Of a stretch of 64,000 nt of DNA, positions 11,868-22,767 are shown one piece after another. The DNA is from Diphasiastrum complanatum (taxonomy: Eukaryota > Streptophyta > Lycopodiopsida > Lycopodiales > Lycopodiaceae): assembly GCA_029204225.1 (NCBI GenBank), contig CM055095.1, positions 50,726,841-50,790,840 of the forward strand, given 5' to 3'. The notes under the pieces are model-generated. The model was not told where the DNA came from. It did not search any database and was given only the letters and a program-made list of their open reading frames with translations. Made by a program: the position numbers and the translations under genes. Every line of letters starts with the position of its first letter. Positions within the stretch are counted from its first letter, which is position 1.

Positions 11868-12728
11868 TGATAAATTTTACAGTTTTTAGGACAATAATGA
11901 TTGTACTTTACAATCATAGAGAGTTATTGGTTGCTTAATCAATGAATCTATCAAGTTCTACACATTAGATCTTGATCTAGATTCACTACACTTGGATTTA
12001 AGCAAGAGCAATGGATCAACACATCATTTTTTAGTGAGAGCGGCTTCACACGTGTGGAGTACTGTCCACTGTACGGCCTGCACCTGAAACAACAAGTACA
12101 ATGATACTAGATAGCAATCATGCATAAAAATCACAAGACAAATGACTAGAAATCTCACAAAAGTGTAGAGTGCAAAAGTCTCATCTATTTTCTTAGCAAA
12201 ATGATGATCCTTTTATGATCAAGTACATCCATGAGTCTGGTACAGTCCAGCAGGCCTTCACACGTGTGAAGAGTGCCACATCACTCATATCTATCCATTT
12301 GATCCATCCTTGATCCTTATCCAATAGTTGACCTTCTAGAATATGACTAAAATCCAAAAAGCTAGTCTCCTAGAATATAGGAATATTCCCTACAAAATAG
12401 GATCTAAGGAAAATGGTCAACTCTTATCTTCTAGTACTCTATACACACATGTGAACATCCACTTGCCATGTGGGAGCATTTACTCATGCACATGCAAGGA
12501 AAAGCTAATTTGTAGGTGACTAGTCAACTTGACTAAAAACTAGTCATTTCATGTTCACACTAACTAGAATGATACAAAATCAATTTGGATATATACAAAC
12601 ATGAAAAGTACATCCTTTCACACATGGGAACATGCTCCACACGTGTGAAATCATATCATCAACATATTCTAATGTTTGATCAATATTTACATGAACCAAT
12701 GTCAAGTGAGAAGTGACAATTTTCAACA
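11868..12728 (-). repeat. Left LTR of the copia C tandem (3' LTR of unit A)
   Basis: 861 bp; on the minus strand it starts TGTTGAAAATTGTCAC and ends AAATTTATCA. It contains three CACACGTGTG palindromes (12047-12056, 12259-12268, 12638-12647). The minus-strand TGTATATATCC near 12595 is a possible TATA box early in the LTR. Confidence 0.95.
12257..12270. promoter_or_regulatory. G-box palindrome TTCACACGTGTGAA in copia C LTR
   Basis: A perfect 14-bp palindrome centred on CACGTG. The same CACACGTGTG core occurs twice more in this LTR and, as a 16-bp palindrome, in the leader at 17142-17157. CACGTG is the core bound by plant bHLH and bZIP factors (G-box/ABRE type). Binding here is inferred. Confidence 0.55.
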
Positions 12729-12741
12729 CTCCTCCTCACTT
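12729..12741 (-). other. Polypurine tract of copia C unit A
   Basis: AAGTGAGGAGGAG on the minus strand lies between the polyprotein stop codon and the 3' LTR, with no bases to spare. The same tract is at 18179-18191 in unit B. Confidence 0.85.
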
Positions 12742-15700
12742 CTAACTTGGCAAATCTAGTGTACATCTATCTACAATTCCAAGAGCATATCTTAACTTAA
12801 AAAATGGATCTTTGGACAATGGTTTGGTTAAGATATCAGCTATGCATTCGGATGATGGTACATGATGTAGTTGCACTTCCTTGGATTGTACCTTCTCCCT
12901 CACAAAGTGGTGAGCTATCTCAATATGCTTTGTTCTAGCATGGAAGATAGGATTTGAAGCAATTTGTTGAGAAGCTTGATTGTCACAAAATATGTAAGGG
13001 ATCTCCTCGGCCTCTAGCACATGTAGTTCCATCAAGAGTCTTCTTAGCCATAAGAGCTCTTTGGTTGTTGAAGTAAATGCCTTGTACTCGGCTTCACAAG
13101 AAGATAGTGAGATTGTATCTTGCTTTTTGGAAAGCCAAGATATCACTCCTCCACAAAGAAATGTTGCAAATGCACTAATGGACTTCCTATCCATCTTGTC
13201 ACCTGCAAAATCTGAATCCGAGTAGGCTCTCAAGTGCAAGTTAGATCCTTCATAAAGTATACCAAAAAATCTAGTACTAGAAACATATCTAAGTACTCTC
13301 TTGGCACTTTTCCAATGATGAATTAAAGGAGCTTGCATACTTTGACTCAACTTGCTTACACAAAAACTTAAGTCAGGTCTAGTGATGGTTAAATAGATTA
13401 GAGAGCCTATAAGCTTCCTAAAGAGAGTGATGTCCTCAAAGGATGCTTCATCACCTTCATTAGTTGCTTTCACAACATGCTCCATAGGGGTGTCAATCCC
13501 CTTACAATCTTTCATACCAAATCTTTCAAGAATGGAAGTAGCATACTTAGATTGACTTATGAAAGTACAATTGCTACTTCTAGACACTTCTATCCCAAGT
13601 ATAAACTTTAGGAAGCCTAGATCTACCATCTTGAACTCACTAGATAAGTCAACTTTTACTTTGCCTATGCCATCATCATCATTTCCTGTCATAATGATGT
13701 CATCAACATAAAGAACCAAAATGATGATCTTTCCTTCATTACATTTGAAATATAAAGAAGGTTCATAAGCACTTAGTACAAAGCCAAGGGAATAGAGAAA
13801 ATCATGCAACCTAGAGTACCAAGCTCTAGGTGCTTGCTTCAAGCCATATAGGCTCTTCCTTAAGTAGCACACCTTTTGCTCCTCACCAATCTTGATGAAG
13901 CCCTCGGGTTGCATCATGTAGATTTCCTCTTCTAAGAAGCCATTCAAGAAGGCATTTGTCACATCCATTTGGTAGAGATCCCATTTGAACAAAGTAGCAA
14001 TGCAAATGATTAATCTAATAGTTACAAGCTTAGCTACAGGTGCAAATGTTTCTTCATAATCCAATCCTTTTATTTGAAGAAATCCCTTAGCAACAAGCCT
14101 AGCTTTGTATTTACTAATAGATCCATCTTGATTGTACTTAATTCTATAAATCCACTTACATGCAAGTGGTTTCTTTCCTCTTGGAAGATTTACAAGATTC
14201 CAAGTATGATTTTCTTCTAATGCATCATACTCTACTTGCATTGCATCTCTCCAAACTTTAGATTTACATGCTTCTTCAAAAGATGATGGTTCTTCAATCA
14301 ATGTAGCTAAAAAAGAGTAAGAGGTAGAAGATGTAGAGCCTTCCTTTTGCTTTCCCTTGTCCACATAGGTAAGCCTTGAGGGCTCGGCCTTGCTCCTTGA
14401 TGATCTTCTTGGCCCCTTTTGACTTGGATCCAAATCTCCATCCTCGGGTTTGTCATGATCCTCCTCGGGTTTGTCAAGATCCTCCTCGGATTTGTCAAGA
14501 TCTTCAATGCACAATGGGTTAGATCCATTTGACAAGCTCTTAGCAAATTGTGACTCATCAAAAAGTACATCCTTGCTTACCTTTACTTTCTTGGATGTAG
14601 GATCATATATCCTATATCCCTTGCTATTTTCTCCATAGCCAACAAAGATTCCTTTGAAGGAGGTAGCATCTTCTTTCCTTCTAGTCTCCAAAGGAATGTG
14701 TACATAACAAGTACATCCAAAGATCTTAAAATATTTTACATTGGGTTTCTTATCAAACAAGGCTTGATAAGGTGAGATCCCATCTATAGCACTACTAGGA
14801 AGTCTATTACACAAATAATTAGCACATGTTATGGCTTCTCCCCAAAATGAGATGGGAAGTGATGCATCAAGCCTCAAGGACTTTGCACACTCACATAGAC
14901 TCCTATTTTTCCTCTCGGCCACCCCATTTTGTTGAGGGGTGTAGGAACAAGTGTATTGTAACTTAATACCATTGATCTCACAAAAGTCTTTCATTTTATT
15001 GGAGGTGTACTCTCCTCCATTATCACATCTTAGTGCTTTGATAGAAGTACTAAGTTGTTTCTCTACTAGAGACTTGAACTTAATGAAAGCTTCATAAACA
15101 AGATTTTTCTTTGATAGTAACTCAATCCATGTGAATCTAGTACAATCATCTATAAAAGTTACATACATCAAGGCACCTCCATTACTTGCATGTGAAAAAC
15201 TATGTACATCAGAATGTATGAGATCCAAGGGAGAGAGAGATCTTGATGAAGATTTCTTGTAAGAAGATTTGTGTGACTTTGCAAGGCCACATGCCTCACA
15301 CATTTTTCCACACTTCTTGAAAGCTCTTGGTAGGCCGAGAGCTAGTTCCTTGCTTGCCATTGACTCCATAGATTGAAGATTAGGATGGCCTAATCTCTTA
15401 TGCCAAAGCTCCACTTGAGTTAGCTCCTCCCTAGCCAAGTTCACACTTTCACTTGCAACATTAGCATCGAACTTGAAAAGTCTACCTTGCTTAATGCCAC
15501 TAGCTATGCACTTATCATTTTTCAAGATGGAACAAACTCCATTCTTGAAATGTACATCTAGTCCATTGTCCATTAATTGTCCTACACTAAGCAAGTTTCT
15601 TGAAATGGTAGGAACATACAAAACATTATCTAGATCTATCCTTTTAGATGTGCCTAAACAAAGAGGTATAGATCCTATGCCATCTATCTTGCATGCTTGA

Positions 15701-16722
15701 TCACTAGCAGTGTATATTGACTTCTTAGAGTCATTACAAGATAGAAGAGTAGAAAAATAATGCTTGTTAAAGGACATGTGGGAACTAGCCCCACTATCTA
15801 TCCACCATGTGTCTTGACTTGAAGTTGGTGTAGATGCAACCATTAAGGATGTGTTGAATCCATCCTCATATTCTTCCTCTTGAGCAATGTTCCCTTGATC
15901 TCCTTTGGCTTGTTGATTCTTCTTCAAGTAGCATTCTGAGGCAAAGTGTCCTTTCTTTCCACAAAAGAAACACTTTAGTTTTGCCTTGTTCTTCACTTTG
16001 CCTTTGGAGGTAGATCCTCCATTCTTCATCTCGGCCTCCTTGCCTTGATTTTTCTTGAATGGATTTTGCTTTTTCTTGCCTTTAGATGTAAAGTTAGCTT
16101 TCTCCTCTCCTCCATTAAGTGACATGCTATCCATTCTTGTCTTGAGGTGTAGAAGCCTACTCTCCTCGGCCACAAGAACATTGTGCAACTTTTCAATGGA
16201 TGGAAGAGAGTCTTGAATGGCAAATGATTGGACTAAGTTGGTAAACTCATCACTTAGACCATTCAAAATGATTTGTACTAGTTCTTGATCTTGGATCTTC
16301 TCTCCTATTGCACTTAACTCCTTGTTAAGAGATTTGATCCTAAGAACATACTCTTGTCCACTCTCTCCACTTCCTTTCATGCTTTGGAAAACTTGATTTC
16401 TTAGCATGAGGATTCTTGAAGTATTGTTGGATTCATAAATGCTCTTTAATGAATCCCAAGCCTCTTTGGATGAGGTACAAGAAGACACCTCTTTCAAGAG
16501 GTCATTGCATACATTTAACTTTATGCAATGTAGAGCTAATCTTGCTCTCTTCTTGTATTTGGCTTGTTCTTGGGGAGTTTGAGGCTCTTCCTCTACTCCT
16601 TGAACTATGTCATATAGATCATGGATCACTAGGAGTGATTCCATTCTCACTTTCCAAATGGAATAATTTGTGGAAGTGAGTCTCTCACTTGATTCCATCA
16701 AATATCCACCCATGGATGACAT
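12742..16722 (-). CDS. Copia C Gag-Pol polyprotein, unit A (1326 aa, intact)
   Basis: One open frame encodes the whole copia set. Gag (UBN2 type) covers residues 1-200. The zinc knuckle CFFCGKKGHFASEC is at 251-264. The protease motif WWIDSGASSHM has its catalytic Asp at 309. The integrase zinc-binding set is H441, H446, C475, C478. The integrase core has D505, D567 and E603 (35 residues between the last two). The RT core has YVDD at 1005-1008. RNase H includes AYSDSDFAGDKMDRKS and HARTKHIEIAHHF, ending near ADILTKPLSK. The usual catalytic residues are all present and there are no stops. An acidic 7-residue repeat (EEDLDKP type, 740-758) lies between integrase and RT. The start MSSMGGYLMESSERL fits the family. 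The length is normal for plant copia. It is likely expressed from LTR 17318-18178. Confidence 0.95.
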   Translation of the reverse strand: MSSMGGYLMESSERLTSTNYSIWKVRMESLLVIHDLYDIVQGVEEEPQTPQEQAKYKKRARLALHCIKLNVCNDLLKEVSSCTSSKEAWDSLKSIYESNNTSRILMLRNQVFQSMKGSGESGQEYVLRIKSLNKELSAIGEKIQDQELVQIILNGLSDEFTNLVQSFAIQDSLPSIEKLHNVLVAEESRLLHLKTRMDSMSLNGGEEKANFTSKGKKKQNPFKKNQGKEAEMKNGGSTSKGKVKNKAKLKCFFCGKKGHFASECYLKKNQQAKGDQGNIAQEEEYEDGFNTSLMVASTPTSSQDTWWIDSGASSHMSFNKHYFSTLLSCNDSKKSIYTASDQACKIDGIGSIPLCLGTSKRIDLDNVLYVPTISRNLLSVGQLMDNGLDVHFKNGVCSILKNDKCIASGIKQGRLFKFDANVASESVNLAREELTQVELWHKRLGHPNLQSMESMASKELALGLPRAFKKCGKMCEACGLAKSHKSSYKKSSSRSLSPLDLIHSDVHSFSHASNGGALMYVTFIDDCTRFTWIELLSKKNLVYEAFIKFKSLVEKQLSTSIKALRCDNGGEYTSNKMKDFCEINGIKLQYTCSYTPQQNGVAERKNRSLCECAKSLRLDASLPISFWGEAITCANYLCNRLPSSAIDGISPYQALFDKKPNVKYFKIFGCTCYVHIPLETRRKEDATSFKGIFVGYGENSKGYRIYDPTSKKVKVSKDVLFDESQFAKSLSNGSNPLCIEDLDKSEEDLDKPEEDHDKPEDGDLDPSQKGPRRSSRSKAEPSRLTYVDKGKQKEGSTSSTSYSFLATLIEEPSSFEEACKSKVWRDAMQVEYDALEENHTWNLVNLPRGKKPLACKWIYRIKYNQDGSISKYKARLVAKGFLQIKGLDYEETFAPVAKLVTIRLIICIATLFKWDLYQMDVTNAFLNGFLEEEIYMMQPEGFIKIGEEQKVCYLRKSLYGLKQAPRAWYSRLHDFLYSLGFVLSAYEPSLYFKCNEGKIIILVLYVDDIIMTGNDDDGIGKVKVDLSSEFKMVDLGFLKFILGIEVSRSSNCTFISQSKYATSILERFGMKDCKGIDTPMEHVVKATNEGDEASFEDITLFRKLIGSLIYLTITRPDLSFCVSKLSQSMQAPLIHHWKSAKRVLRYVSSTRFFGILYEGSNLHLRAYSDSDFAGDKMDRKSISAFATFLCGGVISWLSKKQDTISLSSCEAEYKAFTSTTKELLWLRRLLMELHVLEAEEIPYIFCDNQASQQIASNPIFHARTKHIEIAHHFVREKVQSKEVQLHHVPSSECIADILTKPLSKDPFFKLRYALGIVDRCTLDLPS
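14442..14505 (-). repeat. In-frame 21-bp tandem repeat in copia C pol
   Basis: About three copies of a 21-bp unit built on CTCCTCGG and TTTGTCAAGAT encode Glu-Glu-Asp-Leu-Asp-Lys-Pro repeats in the linker between integrase and RT. An identical block is in unit B at 19892-19955. Confidence 0.8.
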
Positions 16723-17317
16723 TTTAGAATGAATGCTCTTTTAAAAATCACAAAGATTTTTGAATTTTAAAAGATCTATGAAGTGGCCTAAAGCTTACTA
16801 GAATGCCTATAGGCTTGTCTCTATCAAACTAACACACAAGCTTGAATGATACTCAAAGATCTTACCAAAAATTTCTAGCTTTCACTCTCACAAAAAAAAT
16901 TGCTTTACACTTTTCTTAGAGATTTCACTTCAACTAAGGATCTGAACAAATCAGCCTCTTAGATCTGATCTTAGACTCTAAAAAGAAATGCTTCAATGAT
17001 CCAAAACACTATTTGGTCATAGGCATTAGTTAGAATGAATCTAGATCAATACTATGCTTCAAAAAGCACCAAAAATGAACTAGTATTGTGATTTTGGGAC
17101 CAAAAAACACAAAGTAACTTGAATTGAAAGTTGCTGTACGGTTTCACACGTGTGAAAAGTACATAGACAGCCTCCAAGTCGTTTTGATCCAAATGATTAC
17201 AAGCTATCACTCTAGAAGAACTCGCCCTCACTAGTATTGGCCAAAAAACAAATTTTGCCAATGATCTTTACAAGATTTATGATTCAATGATCACTCTCTT
17301 ACTTAGCTCTGATACCA
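16723..17317 (-). other. Leader and primer-binding site of copia C unit A
   Basis: 595 bases separate the LTR at 17318 from the gag start. The primer site TGGTATCAGAGC is at 17317-17306 on the minus strand, directly against the LTR. The leader holds the 16-bp palindrome TTTCACACGTGTGAAA at 17142-17157. No long coding frame was recognised in it. Unit B repeats it at 22173-22767. Confidence 0.9.
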
Positions 17318-18178
17318 TGATAAATTTTACAGTTTTTAGGACAATAATGATTGTACTTTACAATCATAGAGAGTTATTGGTTGCTTAATCAATGAATCTA
17401 TCAAGTTCTACACATTAGATCTTGATCTAGATTCACTACACTTGGATTTAAGCAAGAGCAATGGATCAACACATCATTTTTTAGTGAGAGCGGCTTCACA
17501 CGTGTGGAGTACTGTCCACTGTACGGCCTGCACCTGAAACAACAAGTACAATGATACTAGATAGCAATCATGCATAAAAATCACAAGACAAATGACTAGA
17601 AATCTCACAAAAGTGTAGAGTGCAAAAGTCTCATCTATTTTCTTAGCAAAATGATGATCCTTTTATGATCAAGTACATCCATGAGTCTGGTACAGTCCAG
17701 CAGGCCTTCACACGTGTGAAGAGTGCCACATCACTCATATCTATCCATTTGATCCATCCTTGATCCTTATCCAATAGTTGACCTTCTAGAATATGACTAA
17801 AATCCAAAAAGCTAGTCTCCTAGAATATAGGAATATTCCCTACAAAATAGGATCTAAGGAAAATGGTCAACTCTTATCTTCTAGTACTCTATACACACAT
17901 GTGAACATCCACTTGCCATGTGGGAGCATTTACTCATGCACATGCAAGGAAAAGCTAATTTGTAGGTGACTAGTCAACTTGACTAAAAACTAGTCATTTC
18001 ATGTTCACACTAACTAGAATGATACAAAATCAATTTGGATATATACAAACATGAAAAGTACATCCTTTCACACATGGGAACATGCTCCACACGTGTGAAA
18101 TCATATCATCAACATATTCTAATGTTTGATCAATATTTACATGAACCAATGTCAAGTGAGAAGTGACAATTTTCAACA
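17318..18178 (-). repeat. Central shared LTR of the copia C tandem
   Basis: It serves as the 5' LTR of unit A and the 3' LTR of unit B. 861 bp, with no difference from the outer LTRs in the lines compared. The primer site of unit A and the polypurine tract of unit B abut its two ends. Confidence 0.95.
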
Positions 18179-18191
18179 CTCCTCCTCACTT

Positions 18192-21100
18192 CTAACTTGG
18201 CAAATCTAGTGTACATCTATCTACAATTCCAAGAGCATATCTTAACTTAAAAAATGGATCTTTGGACAATGGTTTGGTTAAGATATCAGCTATGCATTCG
18301 GATGATGGTACATGATGTAGTTGCACTTCCTTGGATTGTACCTTCTCCCTCACAAAGTGGTGAGCTATCTCAATATGCTTTGTTCTAGCATGGAAGATAG
18401 GATTTGAAGCAATTTGTTGAGAAGCTTGATTGTCACAAAATATGTAAGGGATCTCCTCGGCCTCTAGCACATGTAGTTCCATCAAGAGTCTTCTTAGCCA
18501 TAAGAGCTCTTTGGTTGTTGAAGTAAATGCCTTGTACTCGGCTTCACAAGAAGATAGTGAGATTGTATCTTGCTTTTTGGAAAGCCAAGATATCACTCCT
18601 CCACAAAGAAATGTTGCAAATGCACTAATGGACTTCCTATCCATCTTGTCACCTGCAAAATCTGAATCCGAGTAGGCTCTCAAGTGCAAGTTAGATCCTT
18701 CATAAAGTATACCAAAAAATCTAGTACTAGAAACATATCTAAGTACTCTCTTGGCACTTTTCCAATGATGAATTAAAGGAGCTTGCATACTTTGACTCAA
18801 CTTGCTTACACAAAAACTTAAGTCAGGTCTAGTGATGGTTAAATAGATTAGAGAGCCTATAAGCTTCCTAAAGAGAGTGATGTCCTCAAAGGATGCTTCA
18901 TCACCTTCATTAGTTGCTTTCACAACATGCTCCATAGGGGTGTCAATCCCCTTACAATCTTTCATACCAAATCTTTCAAGAATGGAAGTAGCATACTTAG
19001 ATTGACTTATGAAAGTACAATTGCTACTTCTAGACACTTCTATCCCAAGTATAAACTTTAGGAAGCCTAGATCTACCATCTTGAACTCACTAGATAAGTC
19101 AACTTTTACTTTGCCTATGCCATCATCATCATTTCCTGTCATAATGATGTCATCAACATAAAGAACCAAAATGATGATCTTTCCTTCATTACATTTGAAA
19201 TATAAAGAAGGTTCATAAGCACTTAGTACAAAGCCAAGGGAATAGAGAAAATCATGCAACCTAGAGTACCAAGCTCTAGGTGCTTGCTTCAAGCCATATA
19301 GGCTCTTCCTTAAGTAGCACACCTTTTGCTCCTCACCAATCTTGATGAAGCCCTCGGGTTGCATCATGTAGATTTCCTCTTCTAAGAAGCCATTCAAGAA
19401 GGCATTTGTCACATCCATTTGGTAGAGATCCCATTTGAACAAAGTAGCAATGCAAATGATTAATCTAATAGTTACAAGCTTAGCTACAGGTGCAAATGTT
19501 TCTTCATAATCCAATCCTTTTATTTGAAGAAATCCCTTAGCAACAAGCCTAGCTTTGTATTTACTAATAGATCCATCTTGATTGTACTTAATTCTATAAA
19601 TCCACTTACATGCAAGTGGTTTCTTTCCTCTTGGAAGATTTACAAGATTCCAAGTATGATTTTCTTCTAATGCATCATACTCTACTTGCATTGCATCTCT
19701 CCAAACTTTAGATTTACATGCTTCTTCAAAAGATGATGGTTCTTCAATCAATGTAGCTAAAAAAGAGTAAGAGGTAGAAGATGTAGAGCCTTCCTTTTGC
19801 TTTCCCTTGTCCACATAGGTAAGCCTTGAGGGCTCGGCCTTGCTCCTTGATGATCTTCTTGGCCCCTTTTGACTTGGATCCAAATCTCCATCCTCGGGTT
19901 TGTCATGATCCTCCTCGGGTTTGTCAAGATCCTCCTCGGATTTGTCAAGATCTTCAATGCACAATGGGTTAGATCCATTTGACAAGCTCTTAGCAAATTG
20001 TGACTCATCAAAAAGTACATCCTTGCTTACCTTTACTTTCTTGGATGTAGGATCATATATCCTATATCCCTTGCTATTTTCTCCATAGCCAACAAAGATT
20101 CCTTTGAAGGAGGTAGCATCTTCTTTCCTTCTAGTCTCCAAAGGAATGTGTACATAACAAGTACATCCAAAGATCTTAAAATATTTTACATTGGGTTTCT
20201 TATCAAACAAGGCTTGATAAGGTGAGATCCCATCTATAGCACTACTAGGAAGTCTATTACACAAATAATTAGCACATGTTATGGCTTCTCCCCAAAATGA
20301 GATGGGAAGTGATGCATCAAGCCTCAAGGACTTTGCACACTCACATAGACTCCTATTTTTCCTCTCGGCCACCCCATTTTGTTGAGGGGTGTAGGAACAA
20401 GTGTATTGTAACTTAATACCATTGATCTCACAAAAGTCTTTCATTTTATTGGAGGTGTACTCTCCTCCATTATCACATCTTAGTGCTTTGATAGAAGTAC
20501 TAAGTTGTTTCTCTACTAGAGACTTGAACTTAATGAAAGCTTCATAAACAAGATTTTTCTTTGATAGTAACTCAATCCATGTGAATCTAGTACAATCATC
20601 TATAAAAGTTACATACATCAAGGCACCTCCATTACTTGCATGTGAAAAACTATGTACATCAGAATGTATGAGATCCAAGGGAGAGAGAGATCTTGATGAA
20701 GATTTCTTGTAAGAAGATTTGTGTGACTTTGCAAGGCCACATGCCTCACACATTTTTCCACACTTCTTGAAAGCTCTTGGTAGGCCGAGAGCTAGTTCCT
20801 TGCTTGCCATTGACTCCATAGATTGAAGATTAGGATGGCCTAATCTCTTATGCCAAAGCTCCACTTGAGTTAGCTCCTCCCTAGCCAAGTTCACACTTTC
20901 ACTTGCAACATTAGCATCGAACTTGAAAAGTCTACCTTGCTTAATGCCACTAGCTATGCACTTATCATTTTTCAAGATGGAACAAACTCCATTCTTGAAA
21001 TGTACATCTAGTCCATTGTCCATTAATTGTCCTACACTAAGCAAGTTTCTTGAAATGGTAGGAACATACAAAACATTATCTAGATCTATCCTTTTAGATG

Positions 21101-22172
21101 TGCCTAAACAAAGAGGTATAGATCCTATGCCATCTATCTTGCATGCTTGATCACTAGCAGTGTATATTGACTTCTTAGAGTCATTACAAGATAGAAGAGT
21201 AGAAAAATAATGCTTGTTAAAGGACATGTGGGAACTAGCCCCACTATCTATCCACCATGTGTCTTGACTTGAAGTTGGTGTAGATGCAACCATTAAGGAT
21301 GTGTTGAATCCATCCTCATATTCTTCCTCTTGAGCAATGTTCCCTTGATCTCCTTTGGCTTGTTGATTCTTCTTCAAGTAGCATTCTGAGGCAAAGTGTC
21401 CTTTCTTTCCACAAAAGAAACACTTTAGTTTTGCCTTGTTCTTCACTTTGCCTTTGGAGGTAGATCCTCCATTCTTCATCTCGGCCTCCTTGCCTTGATT
21501 TTTCTTGAATGGATTTTGCTTTTTCTTGCCTTTAGATGTAAAGTTAGCTTTCTCCTCTCCTCCATTAAGTGACATGCTATCCATTCTTGTCTTGAGGTGT
21601 AGAAGCCTACTCTCCTCGGCCACAAGAACATTGTGCAACTTTTCAATGGATGGAAGAGAGTCTTGAATGGCAAATGATTGGACTAAGTTGGTAAACTCAT
21701 CACTTAGACCATTCAAAATGATTTGTACTAGTTCTTGATCTTGGATCTTCTCTCCTATTGCACTTAACTCCTTGTTAAGAGATTTGATCCTAAGAACATA
21801 CTCTTGTCCACTCTCTCCACTTCCTTTCATGCTTTGGAAAACTTGATTTCTTAGCATGAGGATTCTTGAAGTATTGTTGGATTCATAAATGCTCTTTAAT
21901 GAATCCCAAGCCTCTTTGGATGAGGTACAAGAAGACACCTCTTTCAAGAGGTCATTGCATACATTTAACTTTATGCAATGTAGAGCTAATCTTGCTCTCT
22001 TCTTGTATTTGGCTTGTTCTTGGGGAGTTTGAGGCTCTTCCTCTACTCCTTGAACTATGTCATATAGATCATGGATCACTAGGAGTGATTCCATTCTCAC
22101 TTTCCAAATGGAATAATTTGTGGAAGTGAGTCTCTCACTTGATTCCATCAAATATCCACCCATGGATGACAT
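18192..22172 (-). CDS. Copia C Gag-Pol polyprotein, unit B (1326 aa, intact)
   Basis: Residue-for-residue identical to the polyprotein at 12742-16722, shifted by 5450 bp, with the same zinc knuckle, protease, integrase, YVDD RT and RNase H motifs. It is likely driven from LTR 22768-23628. Two identical intact copies side by side suggest the duplication is very recent. Confidence 0.95.
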   Translation of the reverse strand: MSSMGGYLMESSERLTSTNYSIWKVRMESLLVIHDLYDIVQGVEEEPQTPQEQAKYKKRARLALHCIKLNVCNDLLKEVSSCTSSKEAWDSLKSIYESNNTSRILMLRNQVFQSMKGSGESGQEYVLRIKSLNKELSAIGEKIQDQELVQIILNGLSDEFTNLVQSFAIQDSLPSIEKLHNVLVAEESRLLHLKTRMDSMSLNGGEEKANFTSKGKKKQNPFKKNQGKEAEMKNGGSTSKGKVKNKAKLKCFFCGKKGHFASECYLKKNQQAKGDQGNIAQEEEYEDGFNTSLMVASTPTSSQDTWWIDSGASSHMSFNKHYFSTLLSCNDSKKSIYTASDQACKIDGIGSIPLCLGTSKRIDLDNVLYVPTISRNLLSVGQLMDNGLDVHFKNGVCSILKNDKCIASGIKQGRLFKFDANVASESVNLAREELTQVELWHKRLGHPNLQSMESMASKELALGLPRAFKKCGKMCEACGLAKSHKSSYKKSSSRSLSPLDLIHSDVHSFSHASNGGALMYVTFIDDCTRFTWIELLSKKNLVYEAFIKFKSLVEKQLSTSIKALRCDNGGEYTSNKMKDFCEINGIKLQYTCSYTPQQNGVAERKNRSLCECAKSLRLDASLPISFWGEAITCANYLCNRLPSSAIDGISPYQALFDKKPNVKYFKIFGCTCYVHIPLETRRKEDATSFKGIFVGYGENSKGYRIYDPTSKKVKVSKDVLFDESQFAKSLSNGSNPLCIEDLDKSEEDLDKPEEDHDKPEDGDLDPSQKGPRRSSRSKAEPSRLTYVDKGKQKEGSTSSTSYSFLATLIEEPSSFEEACKSKVWRDAMQVEYDALEENHTWNLVNLPRGKKPLACKWIYRIKYNQDGSISKYKARLVAKGFLQIKGLDYEETFAPVAKLVTIRLIICIATLFKWDLYQMDVTNAFLNGFLEEEIYMMQPEGFIKIGEEQKVCYLRKSLYGLKQAPRAWYSRLHDFLYSLGFVLSAYEPSLYFKCNEGKIIILVLYVDDIIMTGNDDDGIGKVKVDLSSEFKMVDLGFLKFILGIEVSRSSNCTFISQSKYATSILERFGMKDCKGIDTPMEHVVKATNEGDEASFEDITLFRKLIGSLIYLTITRPDLSFCVSKLSQSMQAPLIHHWKSAKRVLRYVSSTRFFGILYEGSNLHLRAYSDSDFAGDKMDRKSISAFATFLCGGVISWLSKKQDTISLSSCEAEYKAFTSTTKELLWLRRLLMELHVLEAEEIPYIFCDNQASQQIASNPIFHARTKHIEIAHHFVREKVQSKEVQLHHVPSSECIADILTKPLSKDPFFKLRYALGIVDRCTLDLPS

Positions 22173-22767
22173 TTTAGAATGAATGCTCTTTTAAAAATCA
22201 CAAAGATTTTTGAATTTTAAAAGATCTATGAAGTGGCCTAAAGCTTACTAGAATGCCTATAGGCTTGTCTCTATCAAACTAACACACAAGCTTGAATGAT
22301 ACTCAAAGATCTTACCAAAAATTTCTAGCTTTCACTCTCACAAAAAAAATTGCTTTACACTTTTCTTAGAGATTTCACTTCAACTAAGGATCTGAACAAA
22401 TCAGCCTCTTAGATCTGATCTTAGACTCTAAAAAGAAATGCTTCAATGATCCAAAACACTATTTGGTCATAGGCATTAGTTAGAATGAATCTAGATCAAT
22501 ACTATGCTTCAAAAAGCACCAAAAATGAACTAGTATTGTGATTTTGGGACCAAAAAACACAAAGTAACTTGAATTGAAAGTTGCTGTACGGTTTCACACG
22601 TGTGAAAAGTACATAGACAGCCTCCAAGTCGTTTTGATCCAAATGATTACAAGCTATCACTCTAGAAGAACTCGCCCTCACTAGTATTGGCCAAAAAACA
22701 AATTTTGCCAATGATCTTTACAAGATTTATGATTCAATGATCACTCTCTTACTTAGCTCTGATACCA
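22173..22767 (-). other. Leader and primer-binding site of copia C unit B
   Basis: Repeat of 16723-17317. The primer site TGGTATCAGAGC is at 22767-22756 on the minus strand, and the CACACGTGTG palindrome lies near 22595-22604. Confidence 0.9.
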
